In this document: piece after piece, positions 25,594 through 34,587 of the stretch
Layout of the letters: each line of letters begins with the position of its first letter
Numbering within the stretch: position 1 is the stretch's first letter
NCBI GenBank assembly: GCA_016703425.1
Contig: JADJCA010000001.1
Span: forward strand, 1,240,001-1,304,000
DNA: 64,000 nt
From: Myxococcales bacterium
Lineage (GTDB): Bacteria; Myxococcota_A; Polyangia; Polyangiales; Polyangiaceae
Reading direction: 5' to 3'
Notes under the pieces: model-generated
The model's input: the letters and a program-made list of their open reading frames with translations, nothing else
What the model was told of the DNA's origin: nothing
The model's database searches: none
Translations under genes and position numbers: made by a program

Positions 25594-27102
25594 ATGCGAA
25601 GATCACGCGTCGTGACGAGCCACCTTGATCGCTACCTGCTCGGTGAGGTCATGGCGTCGGGCGGCATGTCGTCGGTGCACCTCGGTCGCATGCGCGGGGC
25701 TGCGGGCTTCGGCCGCACCGTGGCCATCAAGCGGCTCCATCCCCAATACGCAACGGATCCGGACTTCGTCGCGATGATGCTCGACGAAGCGAAGCTCGTC
25801 TCCCGCATCAGCCACCCCAACGTCGTCGCCACGCTCGACGTCGTGCACACCGACAGCAGTCTGTTTCTCATCCTCGACTATGTGCACGGCGAGACGCTCG
25901 CCACGATCCATAGAACGCTCGCCGCGGAGGGGCGGCGCATCCCCCTCCCCATCGCGCGGGCCATCGCTTCCGCCATGCTCCTGGGCCTCGACGCGGCCCA
26001 CGAAGCCACCGACGAGTTAGGGCATGCGCTTGGCGTTGTGCATCGCGACGTCTCACCGCAAAACGTCATGATCGGCGCCGATGGCGGCGTCCGAGTGCTC
26101 GACTTCGGCGTCGCCAAGGCGGCGAGCTTCAGTCACCAATCGGACGCGGGGCAGATCAAGGGCAAGCTCGCCTACATGGCACCCGAACAGCTCGCGGGCA
26201 CCACGGTTACGCGCGCCGCCGATCTCTACGGCGCGAGCGTGGTCCTGTGGGAGATGCTCACGGGCCGTCGCCTCTACGAGGCCATGGAGAAGGCGCAGAT
26301 CGCCTTTCTTGTGATGAACGGCGCGGCGCGCTCACCGCGCACCGTGGAGCCCGAGGTGCCGGAAGATCTCGCGGACCTCGTGATGCGCGGGCTCGAGCGG
26401 GACCCGGAGCGCCGGTTTCCGACGGCGCGAGCCATGGCGGAAGCCATCGAGGCGACGGGCCCCGCCGCCACGGTCCGCGAGATCGCCGCGTGGCTGGAGG
26501 AGGTCTTGCACGACTCGCTCGCGACGAAGGCGGAACGCGTGGCCCGCATGGAGCGCGATACGGTCGAGGCGACCGACGTACGTGAACTGGCTTCCTCGCT
26601 TGCCGCAGCGAGCGCCGCTACGCCGCCATCGCAGACGACGCCGCCGGCACTCGGCCCCGTCGAAGGCTCCCTGGAAGCCACGACGAGCGTCTCCTCGTCG
26701 GATCAGCCCAAACTTGCGCGGCCCGTGTGGCCCGTCGCAGCCATCGCGTTGGGCATCGGCGCGGGGATCCTCCTCATGCGACTAAGCGGTGGCCGCGTCG
26801 ATCACGCCCCCACGGCCCCCGCCGCGCGAGACGAGCATGCCGCCGCTCCTCAAGATCTTCAGCCCGGCACCGGGCCCGCGCCGAGCGTCGCGCCGGCGCG
26901 TGCGCCCGGCGATCCGTCAAGCACGCCGCCCGACGGCCCCGCCAACACCGCTCCCCCGCGAGCAGGCCCTTCGCCTGACGCGAGCGACGCGCCCGTCGTC
27001 ACGCCGGTGGCGCCGGCTCCGCGTCCGCGCCTCCCCCCTCGAAAATCAGCCGGATCCCCCCAGCCAAAGGCGACGCAAGATGGCCTCTTCGATCGCAACT
27101 GA
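25594..27102 (+). CDS. Pkn-type Ser/Thr protein kinase with one membrane helix
   Basis: 502 residues from the ATG at 25594. The kinase domain is complete: glycine loop ASGGMSSVHLG, Lys46 in VAIK, Asp152 in HRDVSPQN, DFG at 170-172 and YMAPEQ. A linker of about 100 residues leads to one membrane helix (WPVAAIALGIGAGILLM, about 400-417). A Pro/Ala-rich tail outside the membrane, low in recognisable structure, follows. A longer in-frame start exists at 25507 but adds unlikely sequence. The last 23 bases overlap the following TPR gene in another frame, indicating tight coupling. Confidence 0.9.
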   Translation: MRRSRVVTSHLDRYLLGEVMASGGMSSVHLGRMRGAAGFGRTVAIKRLHPQYATDPDFVAMMLDEAKLVSRISHPNVVATLDVVHTDSSLFLILDYVHGETLATIHRTLAAEGRRIPLPIARAIASAMLLGLDAAHEATDELGHALGVVHRDVSPQNVMIGADGGVRVLDFGVAKAASFSHQSDAGQIKGKLAYMAPEQLAGTTVTRAADLYGASVVLWEMLTGRRLYEAMEKAQIAFLVMNGAARSPRTVEPEVPEDLADLVMRGLERDPERRFPTARAMAEAIEATGPAATVREIAAWLEEVLHDSLATKAERVARMERDTVEATDVRELASSLAAASAATPPSQTTPPALGPVEGSLEATTSVSSSDQPKLARPVWPVAAIALGIGAGILLMRLSGGRVDHAPTAPAARDEHAAAPQDLQPGTGPAPSVAPARAPGDPSSTPPDGPANTAPPRAGPSPDASDAPVVTPVAPAPRPRLPPRKSAGSPQPKATQDGLFDRN

Positions 27103-27997
27103 CCCACGAGGTCCCGCGACGCTCGTGGCGGTTGCGCTCCTCCTCGCGACGACACCGGTGGCCGCGCAGGCCCCGTCCCGCGAAGCGTTGGCGCAGACCC
27201 TCTTCGACGAGGCCAAGGCCTTGTATGAGAAAGAGTCGTGGGATGCCGCGTGCGAGAAGTTCCAATCGAGCCACGAGCTCGACCCGCGCGGCGGCACGCT
27301 CTTCAACCTCGCCCTCTGCCGGGAGAAGCAAGGCCGCACGGCCTCCGCGTGGAGCGCCTTCGCCGAGGCGAAGAACCTCTCTTCGAAGGAAGGACGAAAG
27401 GAGCGCGTCAGCTTTGCCGAGGCGAGGCTTCGGGAGCTGGAGCGCACCGTTCCGCGACTGCGCATCACGGTCACGAGGAGCGCGCCGAACCTCGTCGTAC
27501 GGCTCGACGGTCAAGTGCTGCCGGAGGCCGCGTGGAACACCGCCGTGCCCGTCGACCCGGGCGCGCATCAGCTTGAAGCGAGCGCCCCGCGGCACACCAA
27601 GTTCGTCGTCTCCGTGACTGCGACAGCGGCCACCACTGGAGCGGTGTCGATTCCCGCGCTGACGGAGGAGCGCGTTGCGCCGGCGCGCCGCGTCGACCGG
27701 CCGCCGGATTCGGTGCGGTGGCCCGGGTGGGCTCTCGGCGGCGCGGGCCTTCTGGCGCTCGGCACGGGCGGGGCCTTCGGCGTCGTCGCCTTTCAGAAGC
27801 GAAGCGAGGCCGAGTCGCTGTGCGCCCGCGGACTCTGCGACGACGGCCAAAAGCGAAACGCCGAAGGCGTGACGGCGGCGTGGGTCTCGAACATCGCCAT
27901 CGGCGTCGGCGCTGTGGCGGTCGCCGTCGGGGTCTATCTTTTGGTGCGCCCGAGCCCGAACGCCGCAAGCGCGACGGCGCAGCTCACGCGTTGGTAG
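27080..27997 (+). CDS. Exported TPR/membrane protein partnered with the kinase
   Basis: 305 residues starting at the ATG at 27080, which lies inside the end of the kinase gene. The signal peptide ends near TPVAAQAPS. Then come TPR-like helices (LAQTLFDEAKALYEKESWDA; CEKFQSSHELDPRGGTLFNL; KQGRTASAWSAFAEA) and a small PEGA-like beta domain (LVVRLDGQVLPEA; VPVDPGAHQLEASAP). Two hydrophobic helices are separated by a Cys-containing loop (ESLCARGLCDDGQK). The architecture matches the 10887-11951 protein. Such kinase/TPR pairs recur in Polyangia, and a sensing or substrate role is inferred. Confidence 0.8.
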   Translation: MASSIATDPRGPATLVAVALLLATTPVAAQAPSREALAQTLFDEAKALYEKESWDAACEKFQSSHELDPRGGTLFNLALCREKQGRTASAWSAFAEAKNLSSKEGRKERVSFAEARLRELERTVPRLRITVTRSAPNLVVRLDGQVLPEAAWNTAVPVDPGAHQLEASAPRHTKFVVSVTATAATTGAVSIPALTEERVAPARRVDRPPDSVRWPGWALGGAGLLALGTGGAFGVVAFQKRSEAESLCARGLCDDGQKRNAEGVTAAWVSNIAIGVGAVAVAVGVYLLVRPSPNAASATAQLTRW

Positions 27998-28031
27998 GCT
28001 CGTCGCAAATCACCACGGGGTGGAGCGGCGC

Positions 28032-28865
28032 CTATTGGCCACGCCCGAGCGCGTAGTGAGCCAGGATCCGCGCGTCGGGGAGCGCTTTGTCGTAGATGGC
28101 AAGCTCGTCGATGTCACCCTTGACGCCGCTAGCCACGGCCAGCGCCGACGGGCTCGGGAGTGGAGCGGACGACGACGAGAGCTTTCCTTCCCAGCGCACA
28201 CCGTTGACGAAGAGCACCGGGCGAGTGGGCGTGTTGACGGCCACGACGTGATGGACGGCACCGAGCGCGGGAACGGCGTCTTCCGCGTGAGCGAAGCGCA
28301 AAATGGTGCCGCCCCATCGCTCGAAGCGAACGAACGGAAGCTGCGGATAAAAGCAGAGCCCGGTTCCGTAGAGCTCGGGCCGATTGACCTGGTTGGAGAT
28401 GAGATCGCCGTAGGCCGTCGGACGAACCCAAAGCTCGTAGGTGAAGGCTGCGGCGAGGGGAAAGTCGTAGACGGCGTCGAGCAGGAGCTGCGCGGTGGCG
28501 CCCATTCCGACGGCGGGATCGGGATCGCCCGCGATGAGGGACGGCCGGCCACGCGTCGGCCCCCCCGAGATGACGACGTCCTTCTTCTGCCCCGACGAAT
28601 CAGCGGCTCGCACGCCCGCGCTCTCCGAGAAGCGCAGGTACAGGATGGGAGCGTCGGCGAGCACGGCGCGCGCATACGCTGAGCCGCCCGCGGCCGACGA
28701 GTCGAGCTGGCCGGCGGGCGTGCCGGCGTCGGTCGACCCGCTGGAGACCGGTCCTTCGAGCGGCGCATCGAGGCCGGCTAACGCCTGGCAAGACGCTGTC
28801 ACCAAGACCAGCGCAAGCGGACTCGGGGTCACCCGTCCTAGGTCTGCACGAAACGCGCGCCGCAT
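28032..28865 (-). CDS. LamG-domain lipoprotein
   Basis: 277 residues. The N-terminus has a lipoprotein-like signal (LALVLVTASCQALAG) and a Ser/Gly/Ala linker. The body is a concanavalin-like LamG fold (ILYLRFSESAGVRAADSSG; FTYELWVRPTAYGDLIS; HHVVAVNTPTRPVLFVNGV), ending in the characteristic GDIDELAIYDKALPDARIL block. LamG domains bind sugars or proteins at the surface. The gene is divergent from the FHA activator, with the start codons only about 17 bases apart. Confidence 0.85.
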   Translation of the reverse strand: MRRAFRADLGRVTPSPLALVLVTASCQALAGLDAPLEGPVSSGSTDAGTPAGQLDSSAAGGSAYARAVLADAPILYLRFSESAGVRAADSSGQKKDVVISGGPTRGRPSLIAGDPDPAVGMGATAQLLLDAVYDFPLAAAFTYELWVRPTAYGDLISNQVNRPELYGTGLCFYPQLPFVRFERWGGTILRFAHAEDAVPALGAVHHVVAVNTPTRPVLFVNGVRWEGKLSSSSAPLPSPSALAVASGVKGDIDELAIYDKALPDARILAHYALGRGQ

Positions 28866-28881
28866 GCGGTATCACTATGCC

Positions 28882-30180
28882 ATGACCGACGACCCGACCG
28901 CGCTCGAACAGAAGGAGCCGGGCTCCAAGCTCGCAGAGAGCGTGGCCATCGTGGCCCATGTGCTCACGGGCGCCGCTCGCGGCACCAGGCGCTACGTCGG
29001 CACGCGCATGACGATCGGAAAGTCACAAGACAACCACCTGGTGTTGCCCGACCGCACGGTGTCTCGTCATCACTGCGAACTCGTCCGGACGACGAGCGGC
29101 ATCGAGCTCCGCGACCTCGGCTCCACCAACGGTACCCGCGTCGACGGGACCCAAGTCGCCCATGCGGTCGTGAAACCCGGCTCGACGGTGCGTGTGGGGG
29201 AGGTCGAGATTGCCCTGCGGCCGAGCGCGCAGCCCCTCTCGGTGCTGCCGAGCGAACGACACCGGTTTGGCGACGCGGTCGGACGCAGCCTCGCCATGCG
29301 AACGATCTTCGGCGTCCTCGAGTTCATGGCGCCCAGCGACGCGACGATCCTGCTCGAAGGCGAGACGGGAACCGGCAAAGATGCCCTCGCGCGCGCCGTC
29401 CTCGCCGAGAGCCGCCGCAAGAAGGGTCCCTTTCAGGTCCTCGACTGCGGCGTCGTGAGCGCGAACCTGCTCGAAAGCGAACTCTTCGGTCACGAGAAGG
29501 GCGCCTTCACGGGCGCGGCCACGGCGCGCCGCGGCATCTTCGAGGCCGCCTCGGGGGGCACCGTCTTCCTCGACGAGATCGACGAGCTGCCGCTCGACCT
29601 TCAGCCGAAGCTGCTCCGCGTCATCGAGGCCCGAGAGATCAAACGCCTCGGATCATCGAAACCGATCAAGATTGACGTTCGGTTGATCGCGGCATCCAAA
29701 CGTGACCTGGTCGGCGCCGTCGCCGAGGGTCGCTTCCGGGAGGATCTGTACTTTCGTCTCGCCGTCGTTCCCATCCAACTTCCGCCGCTCCGGGCGCGTC
29801 GCGATGACATCCCGCTGCTCGTGACGACGATGCTCGCGGCGCTCGGGGGCAAAGACATGAGCGTCAACGACGAAGTGATGAGCGAGTTTCTCGCCCGCGA
29901 GTGGCGCGGCAACGTCCGCGAGCTGCGCAACGTCCTCGAGCGTGCGCTCCACTTGGCGCGCGGGCAAGGCACCAACGAGATCGACGTCTGTCACCTCCCC
30001 GCGCTCCGGAGCCTCGAGTCGACGTTCCGCTTCGAACCCGGACGCTCGTTCGATGAGACCATGCGCGCCTGCGAGCGCGCCTACGCGCGCTGGCTCGTCA
30101 CGATGCACGGCTCTGAGGAAGCGGCGGCGGCTGAAGCGCAGCTTGACCTCGGGCGCCTGATGGCGCTCATCGACGACTGA
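28882..30180 (+). CDS. FHA-domain sigma54-dependent activator with no recognisable HTH
   Basis: 432 residues. An N-terminal FHA domain (about 37-108: GTRMTIGKS, SRHHCEL, LGSTNGTRVDG) should bind phosphothreonine. The AAA+ domain has Walker A GETGTGKD (160-167), the sigma54-contacting GAFTGA (207-212), Walker B GGTVFLDEIDEL and a sensor region WRGNVRELRNVLERA. The C-terminus (ACERAYARWLVTMHGSEEAAAAEAQL to LMALIDD) holds one helix but not the Fis-type helix-turn-helix expected in such activators. It likely activates sigma54 RNA polymerase after kinase phosphorylation, consistent with the neighbouring Ser/Thr kinase. An in-frame ATG at 28864 is also possible. Confidence 0.9.
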   Translation: MTDDPTALEQKEPGSKLAESVAIVAHVLTGAARGTRRYVGTRMTIGKSQDNHLVLPDRTVSRHHCELVRTTSGIELRDLGSTNGTRVDGTQVAHAVVKPGSTVRVGEVEIALRPSAQPLSVLPSERHRFGDAVGRSLAMRTIFGVLEFMAPSDATILLEGETGTGKDALARAVLAESRRKKGPFQVLDCGVVSANLLESELFGHEKGAFTGAATARRGIFEAASGGTVFLDEIDELPLDLQPKLLRVIEAREIKRLGSSKPIKIDVRLIAASKRDLVGAVAEGRFREDLYFRLAVVPIQLPPLRARRDDIPLLVTTMLAALGGKDMSVNDEVMSEFLAREWRGNVRELRNVLERALHLARGQGTNEIDVCHLPALRSLESTFRFEPGRSFDETMRACERAYARWLVTMHGSEEAAAAEAQLDLGRLMALIDD

Positions 30181-30204
30181 GACATCGCGGCCAGTACGCG
30201 GACG

Positions 30205-31256
30205 TCAGGGAATCAGAGAGAGGCGAGGGACCGGGGGAGCGTCGCAGCGCAGGCGTGCGGCCCCACCGCCGAGCATCAGCCACTCGCCCCGTACCTCGAG
30301 CGCCACCGGCGGGACGTTCCCTGCCGCGAATTGCCCCAGCATCGAGCGGATGCCTTCGGCGCTGTCCCAGTCTCCCGTCGGCCCATTGGAGTGGACGACG
30401 GCTATCCCATCCCGCGCGATCCGGGCGACCCCCGCGCCGAGGAACTCGTCGTCATCGCCACACCGCGCGCGCATCTCGGGCAAGCCCACGAACACCTCAT
30501 CCTTACGAGGATTGACGACGAGCGGACTCTGCAACGTGAGTTCCTCCGGGACCCTGGCGATCTCCTCCAGCGAGCCCGCACGGAAGGCGACGACACGGTC
30601 GCCGTCGACGACGTGCAGGACGCCCTGCTCGAGACCCAACGCGCGGGGCCGCTCGACGACGGCTCGGTCTTCGTGGCGGTCGGCCCGATCGATTCGCACG
30701 ACCTCGACTCCGTCCGCGTCTGCTCGAACGAAGGCGACGGCGTGCTCGTCAATGGCCAGGTCGAGGATCGTCTGCGGCTCCGCCCCCGTGTATCGCTCGA
30801 GCCCCCGCGCGCCGAAGGCGGCGATCGACCACTCGTCGTCCACGAGCGCGTGCATCGCCACGCCGCCCGCCGATCCGACCAGCAACGCGCCGGCGTAAAA
30901 CGGCTCACACAGGGAGTGCACCGCCAGCTCGACAGGAGCCTGCGCCGCTTGATCGTCGCGCAGCGGCACGATCCGCAAGCCGTCCTTCAGCCCGACTTCA
31001 GCCCGAGGGCGTCCGTCCGAGCGATCACCACGAAGTCATCCCCTGCGGCGGCTGCGATCTGGCAGCCCTTGGGGTCGATCCGAGCCAGCGTGCGCGTCGT
31101 GCCGCCACCCTCCGGGCCGACCACGACGTCGGTCCATTCCTCGACCTCATGGAGCAGCACGAGGAGCCCATGGCGCACGCCGAGGAGTCGAAGGAAAGGT
31201 TGCGGACGGTCCGCAAACGTCAGCTCGCCGCCCTCGAGTCGGAGGTATCGATGCAT
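30205..31256 (-). pseudogene. Unknown gene split by an 11-base duplication
   Basis: Two reading frames on this strand form one protein. The first (31256-30987, about 89 residues: MHRYLRLEGGELTFADRPQP to IARTDALGLKSG) stops at 30987. The second starts only at a TTG (30978), without a ribosome site, and runs to 30205 (GLRIVPLRDDQAAQ onward). Between them lies TTCAGCCCGAC (30986-30996) followed by a second TTCAGCCC (30997-31004). Deleting one 11-base unit gives DALGLKDGLRIVPLRDD in a single frame of about 347 residues. The composition (many short beta strands, Asp/Val/Gly-rich) suggests a beta-propeller, but no family is clear. The gene starts 11 bases after the AraC-family gene, as in an operon. 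Confidence 0.6.
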
Positions 31257-31267
31257 CGCGCGGGCAG

Positions 31268-32128
31268 TCAATCTCGGCGCGGATAGGGGGTCAAGGCGGC
31301 GCGGTTGCGGTCAGCGAGCCTTCCGCGTCTCCCGTACACGGCGGGTGTCACGCCGAACTCGGCCATAAACGCGCGGTGAAAATAGGGCATGTCCTCGAAG
31401 CCGACCCGCTCCGCGAGCGCACGGAGCGGGAGCGTCGGCTCCGTCCACGAGAGGCGCGCGGCCTCGTTCAAGCGAAGCTGCAGTCGGTAGGCGATGGGCG
31501 TCGTCCCGTAGCGGCCGGCGAAGCGGCGCGCGAACGTGCGTGGGTGCATTTCCGCGACCGACGCCAGGTGCTCGAGGTAGAGCGGCCGCGCGAACGTCTC
31601 GTCCATCGCGCGCTTCGCCGCGGCCAACGGATCGCGCGGCGCAATCTCGACGTTCTTCTTCACGAAGCTCCGCACCTCGGCGCGAACCTCGCGAGCGGGG
31701 AGGCCCGCGCCAGCGTCGCTTGCCACTTGATAGGCGCGACAGAACTCGAAGAACGTGCGGTCCAGCTTCGCGGCAGGTGAGAAGACGACGTCACCTTCCT
31801 CGGCGCCGATGCCGCCGCTCTCGTCGGGGTAGACGATGAAGCCGACCTGAAGGCCCGCGTCGGAAGGGCTCGCGCGCATGGAGAGGGCGTACTGCTCGCC
31901 GGGGCTGATCAGGTGCGCCTCGCCGGGGCCGTACGCGCGGCACTCTCGCCGCGTGCCCGCGTGAACCCAGTCGCCCGCGAGCTGCACGCCAATCTCGAGG
32001 CCGGTCGCCATGCCGCCTTTGCGAACGACCGGCTCGGTGTTCACGTACTCGTAGACCCACCCAAGGAGCCCCTCGCCGAAGTCCACTCGCTCGTAGCGAT
32101 TCGCAACCGTGGAGCCGCGGAGGGACAT
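31268..32128 (-). CDS. AraC-family transcriptional regulator
   Basis: 286 residues from the ATG at 32128. The N-terminal half is a cupin-like sensor region (LEIGVQLAGDWVHAG; RAYGPGEAHLISPGEQYALS). The C-terminal AraC DNA-binding domain has two helix-turn-helix units: YLEHLASVAEMHPRTFARRF, followed later by LRALAERVGFEDMPYFHRAF and EFGVTPAVYGRR. The effector is unknown. The gene is followed by the split unknown gene on the same strand, its probable operon partner or target. Confidence 0.9.
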   Translation of the reverse strand: MSLRGSTVANRYERVDFGEGLLGWVYEYVNTEPVVRKGGMATGLEIGVQLAGDWVHAGTRRECRAYGPGEAHLISPGEQYALSMRASPSDAGLQVGFIVYPDESGGIGAEEGDVVFSPAAKLDRTFFEFCRAYQVASDAGAGLPAREVRAEVRSFVKKNVEIAPRDPLAAAKRAMDETFARPLYLEHLASVAEMHPRTFARRFAGRYGTTPIAYRLQLRLNEAARLSWTEPTLPLRALAERVGFEDMPYFHRAFMAEFGVTPAVYGRRGRLADRNRAALTPYPRRD

Positions 32129-32267
32129 AGGGCTAGCCACCACCTTCTACGGTGGCACCGCGCCAGACCTTCCCGTCCCTTTCGTCCACTCGTCGATGGC
32201 CTCCCGGCGCGGCAAATGAGGCCGGCTCGCACACGACCCCTCTCGCGAGCGCCGGAGGACCCAATCT

Positions 32268-33572
32268 ATGAAACTGCACCGTCCTGTCGACACCACGCTC
32301 GGACTCGCGTTTGCCCTCGGCCTTTCCATGACGACCCTCGCGGCGGGCTGCGCCTCCGCGGACTCCGCCGAGGGCTCCACCTCGGACGACATCGCCGAAT
32401 CCGCCCTCGTCACCCCGTCGGCGGGCTCCATTCGCAAGCTGGGAGCTCTGCAGTATGGCGATCAGCGCACCGGGATCGGCTACAGCGGGAGGCCACGCGC
32501 GCTCGCGTACACGTTCGTGGGCCACCGCGGCGACGCGGTCGACGTGGTGGTCGAGGCCGACTGCGAAGACGCCGTCGCGTGGCTCTTGGACGACGCGCGC
32601 GGCGTCGTCACGCGCGACACGGCGCTCGCGCCGAAGCCTGACACGCGCGTCGCGCACCTCACGGCGACGCTCCCCAAAGACGGCACCTTCATGATCGTCT
32701 TCCGCGAGGCGCATGGCGAAGCGACCTCGTTCTCAGTGACCCTCGAAGGCAAGGCCGCCTGCACGCCCAAGCGCTGCGCGGACGTCGGCGCCCATTGCGG
32801 AACGCTCGACGACGGCTGCGGCGCCACGCTCACGTGCGGCACCTGCGCGAGCCCGGACACGTGCGGAGGTAGCGGCGTCGCGAACGTGTGCGGCAGCCCG
32901 CCGCCACCGCCGCCTCCCCCGCCCTGCACATGGCCGCGAAGCTTCGAGCAGCAATTCGGGCAAGCGTGGAACCCCGCTGACGTTGCCTTCGTGACGAGCG
33001 ACGGCGCGGTCCACCGCGGCATGGGCTCGCTCGATCTCCAAGCGTCGAAGAACCAAGTGCCAAATGCAGTGCGCACCCTCGGCTCCGGCGCGCTCGTGCG
33101 TGAGATTCGACTGCTGAGCGCGAGCGGCGCGACGGTTGCGTCGCGCACGGGCGCCGCGGTCTACGGCCTCGGCGACGCGATGTGGCATCAAGTGAACGGC
33201 TACGCGGCCGGCGACTTCGTCGAGACGACGCTCGTCCGACTCTTCGCGGAGCCCACGCACTCGTACGCCGAGCTCAAGGAGTACTTCCGTCGCTTGACCG
33301 CGAGCAGCGTGAGCCTGGTGCCCGCGGCCGATCAAACGGACTACGCTGTCGCGGCGCAGCGCTTGATGAGCTCGCTCGACTCCGGCCAGCGCGCCTTCAA
33401 GCTCGGCACGGGACACGCGCTCGACTTCCACCAGGCGACCGAGGTGGTGAACGGAAAGCCGTTCGCGTTCCAACTCTCAAACCCGCCGGGCCTCGATCCG
33501 AAGATCGGCATGCGGCAAGGCGCCGCGTGGCTCTTCTGGCCGTCCATCGCGGTCGAGCCGATCTGCCGCTGA
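32268..33572 (+). CDS. Lipoprotein with Cys-rich motif and polyproline linker
   Basis: 434 residues. Lipobox LSMTTLAAGC. An N-terminal beta domain (RALAYTFVGHRGDAVDVVVE; TLPKDGTFMIVFREA) resembles pre-peptidase-type domains. A Cys cluster follows (CTPKRCADVGAHCGTLDDGC, then CGTCASPDTCGGSG) of a kind common in Polyangia surface proteins, then a run of nine Pro. The C-terminal 200 residues (FEQQFGQAWNPADVAFVTSD to GMRQGAAWLFWPSIAVEPIC) are not assigned. Function unknown; probable surface protein. Confidence 0.75.
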   Translation: MKLHRPVDTTLGLAFALGLSMTTLAAGCASADSAEGSTSDDIAESALVTPSAGSIRKLGALQYGDQRTGIGYSGRPRALAYTFVGHRGDAVDVVVEADCEDAVAWLLDDARGVVTRDTALAPKPDTRVAHLTATLPKDGTFMIVFREAHGEATSFSVTLEGKAACTPKRCADVGAHCGTLDDGCGATLTCGTCASPDTCGGSGVANVCGSPPPPPPPPPCTWPRSFEQQFGQAWNPADVAFVTSDGAVHRGMGSLDLQASKNQVPNAVRTLGSGALVREIRLLSASGATVASRTGAAVYGLGDAMWHQVNGYAAGDFVETTLVRLFAEPTHSYAELKEYFRRLTASSVSLVPAADQTDYAVAAQRLMSSLDSGQRAFKLGTGHALDFHQATEVVNGKPFAFQLSNPPGLDPKIGMRQGAAWLFWPSIAVEPICR

Positions 33573-34143
33573 TTCGTGAACGCCTGCAGCCGTTCGCTCG
33601 AGCCGGTTCTGCTCGGAGCTGCCCTCGCGGCCAGCTCCAACTTCTTCGTCTTCCGGACACGCTCGAGTCCAGCCGCGGCGCGTACTTGAGCCCTCGCAGC
33701 GGGACAAGTTGCGCGCCGGTGTGGCCGCGAGTCCACGCCCCGCGGCCCCCTGTCCCGACGCTGTCTATGAGAAGGCGTGTGATCGCGCGGCGCCGCCGGT
33801 GCTCTTCCGAAGTCGTCCCACTGCGGCCTGGTCATTGTCCCCGACCCGTCGTCGAGCGATCGCACCGTCATCTCCGACTATGCGGGGCTACCTCGAATCT
33901 TCGAACTGCGTGGCTTGGGCGCCTGCCGGCGATCCTCCTCGCGACGTTCCTGTTCGTCGCGTGGCACCTGCCGAGCCGGCTCCTGCTCTCGCACGGCATC
34001 GAGGGTCGCGCCGGTGATGCCGGCTCGGTGCTGCTCGGCACGGGTCGTCGACGTATCCGCCAATCGCTGGCACAAGTTGACGCGCCCATCCCAAAGAATT
34101 CGCCTTTCGCACGAGGGCACGAGAATTGCTCGCTGGGCGCCCC
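33573..34143 (+). other. Gene-poor stretch with a possible CPBP-protease remnant
   Basis: No intact gene is seen across 571 bases. On the plus strand, near 33920-34020, one frame gives LPAILLATFLFVAWHLPSRL followed by LLLSHGIEG. This matches the hydrophobic second motif (F-x-x-x-H) of CPBP-family membrane proteases, but the EExxxR motif, the third motif, a start codon and flanking helices are missing. The rest of the interval is low-information GC-rich sequence. It is most likely a decayed gene; confidence in the family call is low. Confidence 0.3.
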
Positions 34144-34587
34144 ATGGCCCCCCTTGCTCCTTGCTCGTCATGCCTCCGCCACATTCGCGTCGATCACTTG
34201 GCGTGCCCGTTCTGCGCTGCGACCGTGCCGGCAGGCTTCGCAGCCCGCGCAGTCCCGCCAGCAAAGAAGCGGTTGGACCGGCTCGCAACCCTGACGTTCG
34301 CAACGTCACTCGCTATGGCCGGCTGCGGGGAGATCCAACCGGAGCCTGCCGCGGCGACCGGCACGTCGGTGAATCCGACTGCGTCCGTCGCGCCCGACGC
34401 TGGCTCCACACCGGCCGCGCGCCCCTCTGGCCTCGGCGACGCCGGTCCTGAGGCGGGCCTCGTTCAAGACGATGGCGGCGTTGCGGCAGAGTACGGGGCA
34501 CCTCCCGATGCGGGCTTTGACGACGACGGCGGCGTCTCCGCCGACTATGGCCAACCGCCTGTCTTCCTCGACGGCGGGCACGACTGA
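34144..34587 (+). CDS. Zinc-ribbon protein with internal lipobox-like segment
   Basis: 147 residues from the ATG at 34144 (an in-frame start at 34126 is also possible). The N-terminal 25 residues carry two Cys pairs, C7-x2-C10 and C21-x2-C24 (PCSSCLRHIRV; ACPFCAATVPA), in the pattern of a small zinc ribbon. Residues 46-61 are a hydrophobic stretch that ends in a lipobox-like LAMAGC (Cys61). The C-terminus is Pro/Ala/Asp/Gly-rich with two imperfect copies of DDGGVAAEYGAPPDAG. Family and function unknown; the same layout is seen in other Polyangia small proteins. Confidence 0.65.
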   Translation: MAPLAPCSSCLRHIRVDHLACPFCAATVPAGFAARAVPPAKKRLDRLATLTFATSLAMAGCGEIQPEPAAATGTSVNPTASVAPDAGSTPAARPSGLGDAGPEAGLVQDDGGVAAEYGAPPDAGFDDDGGVSADYGQPPVFLDGGHD

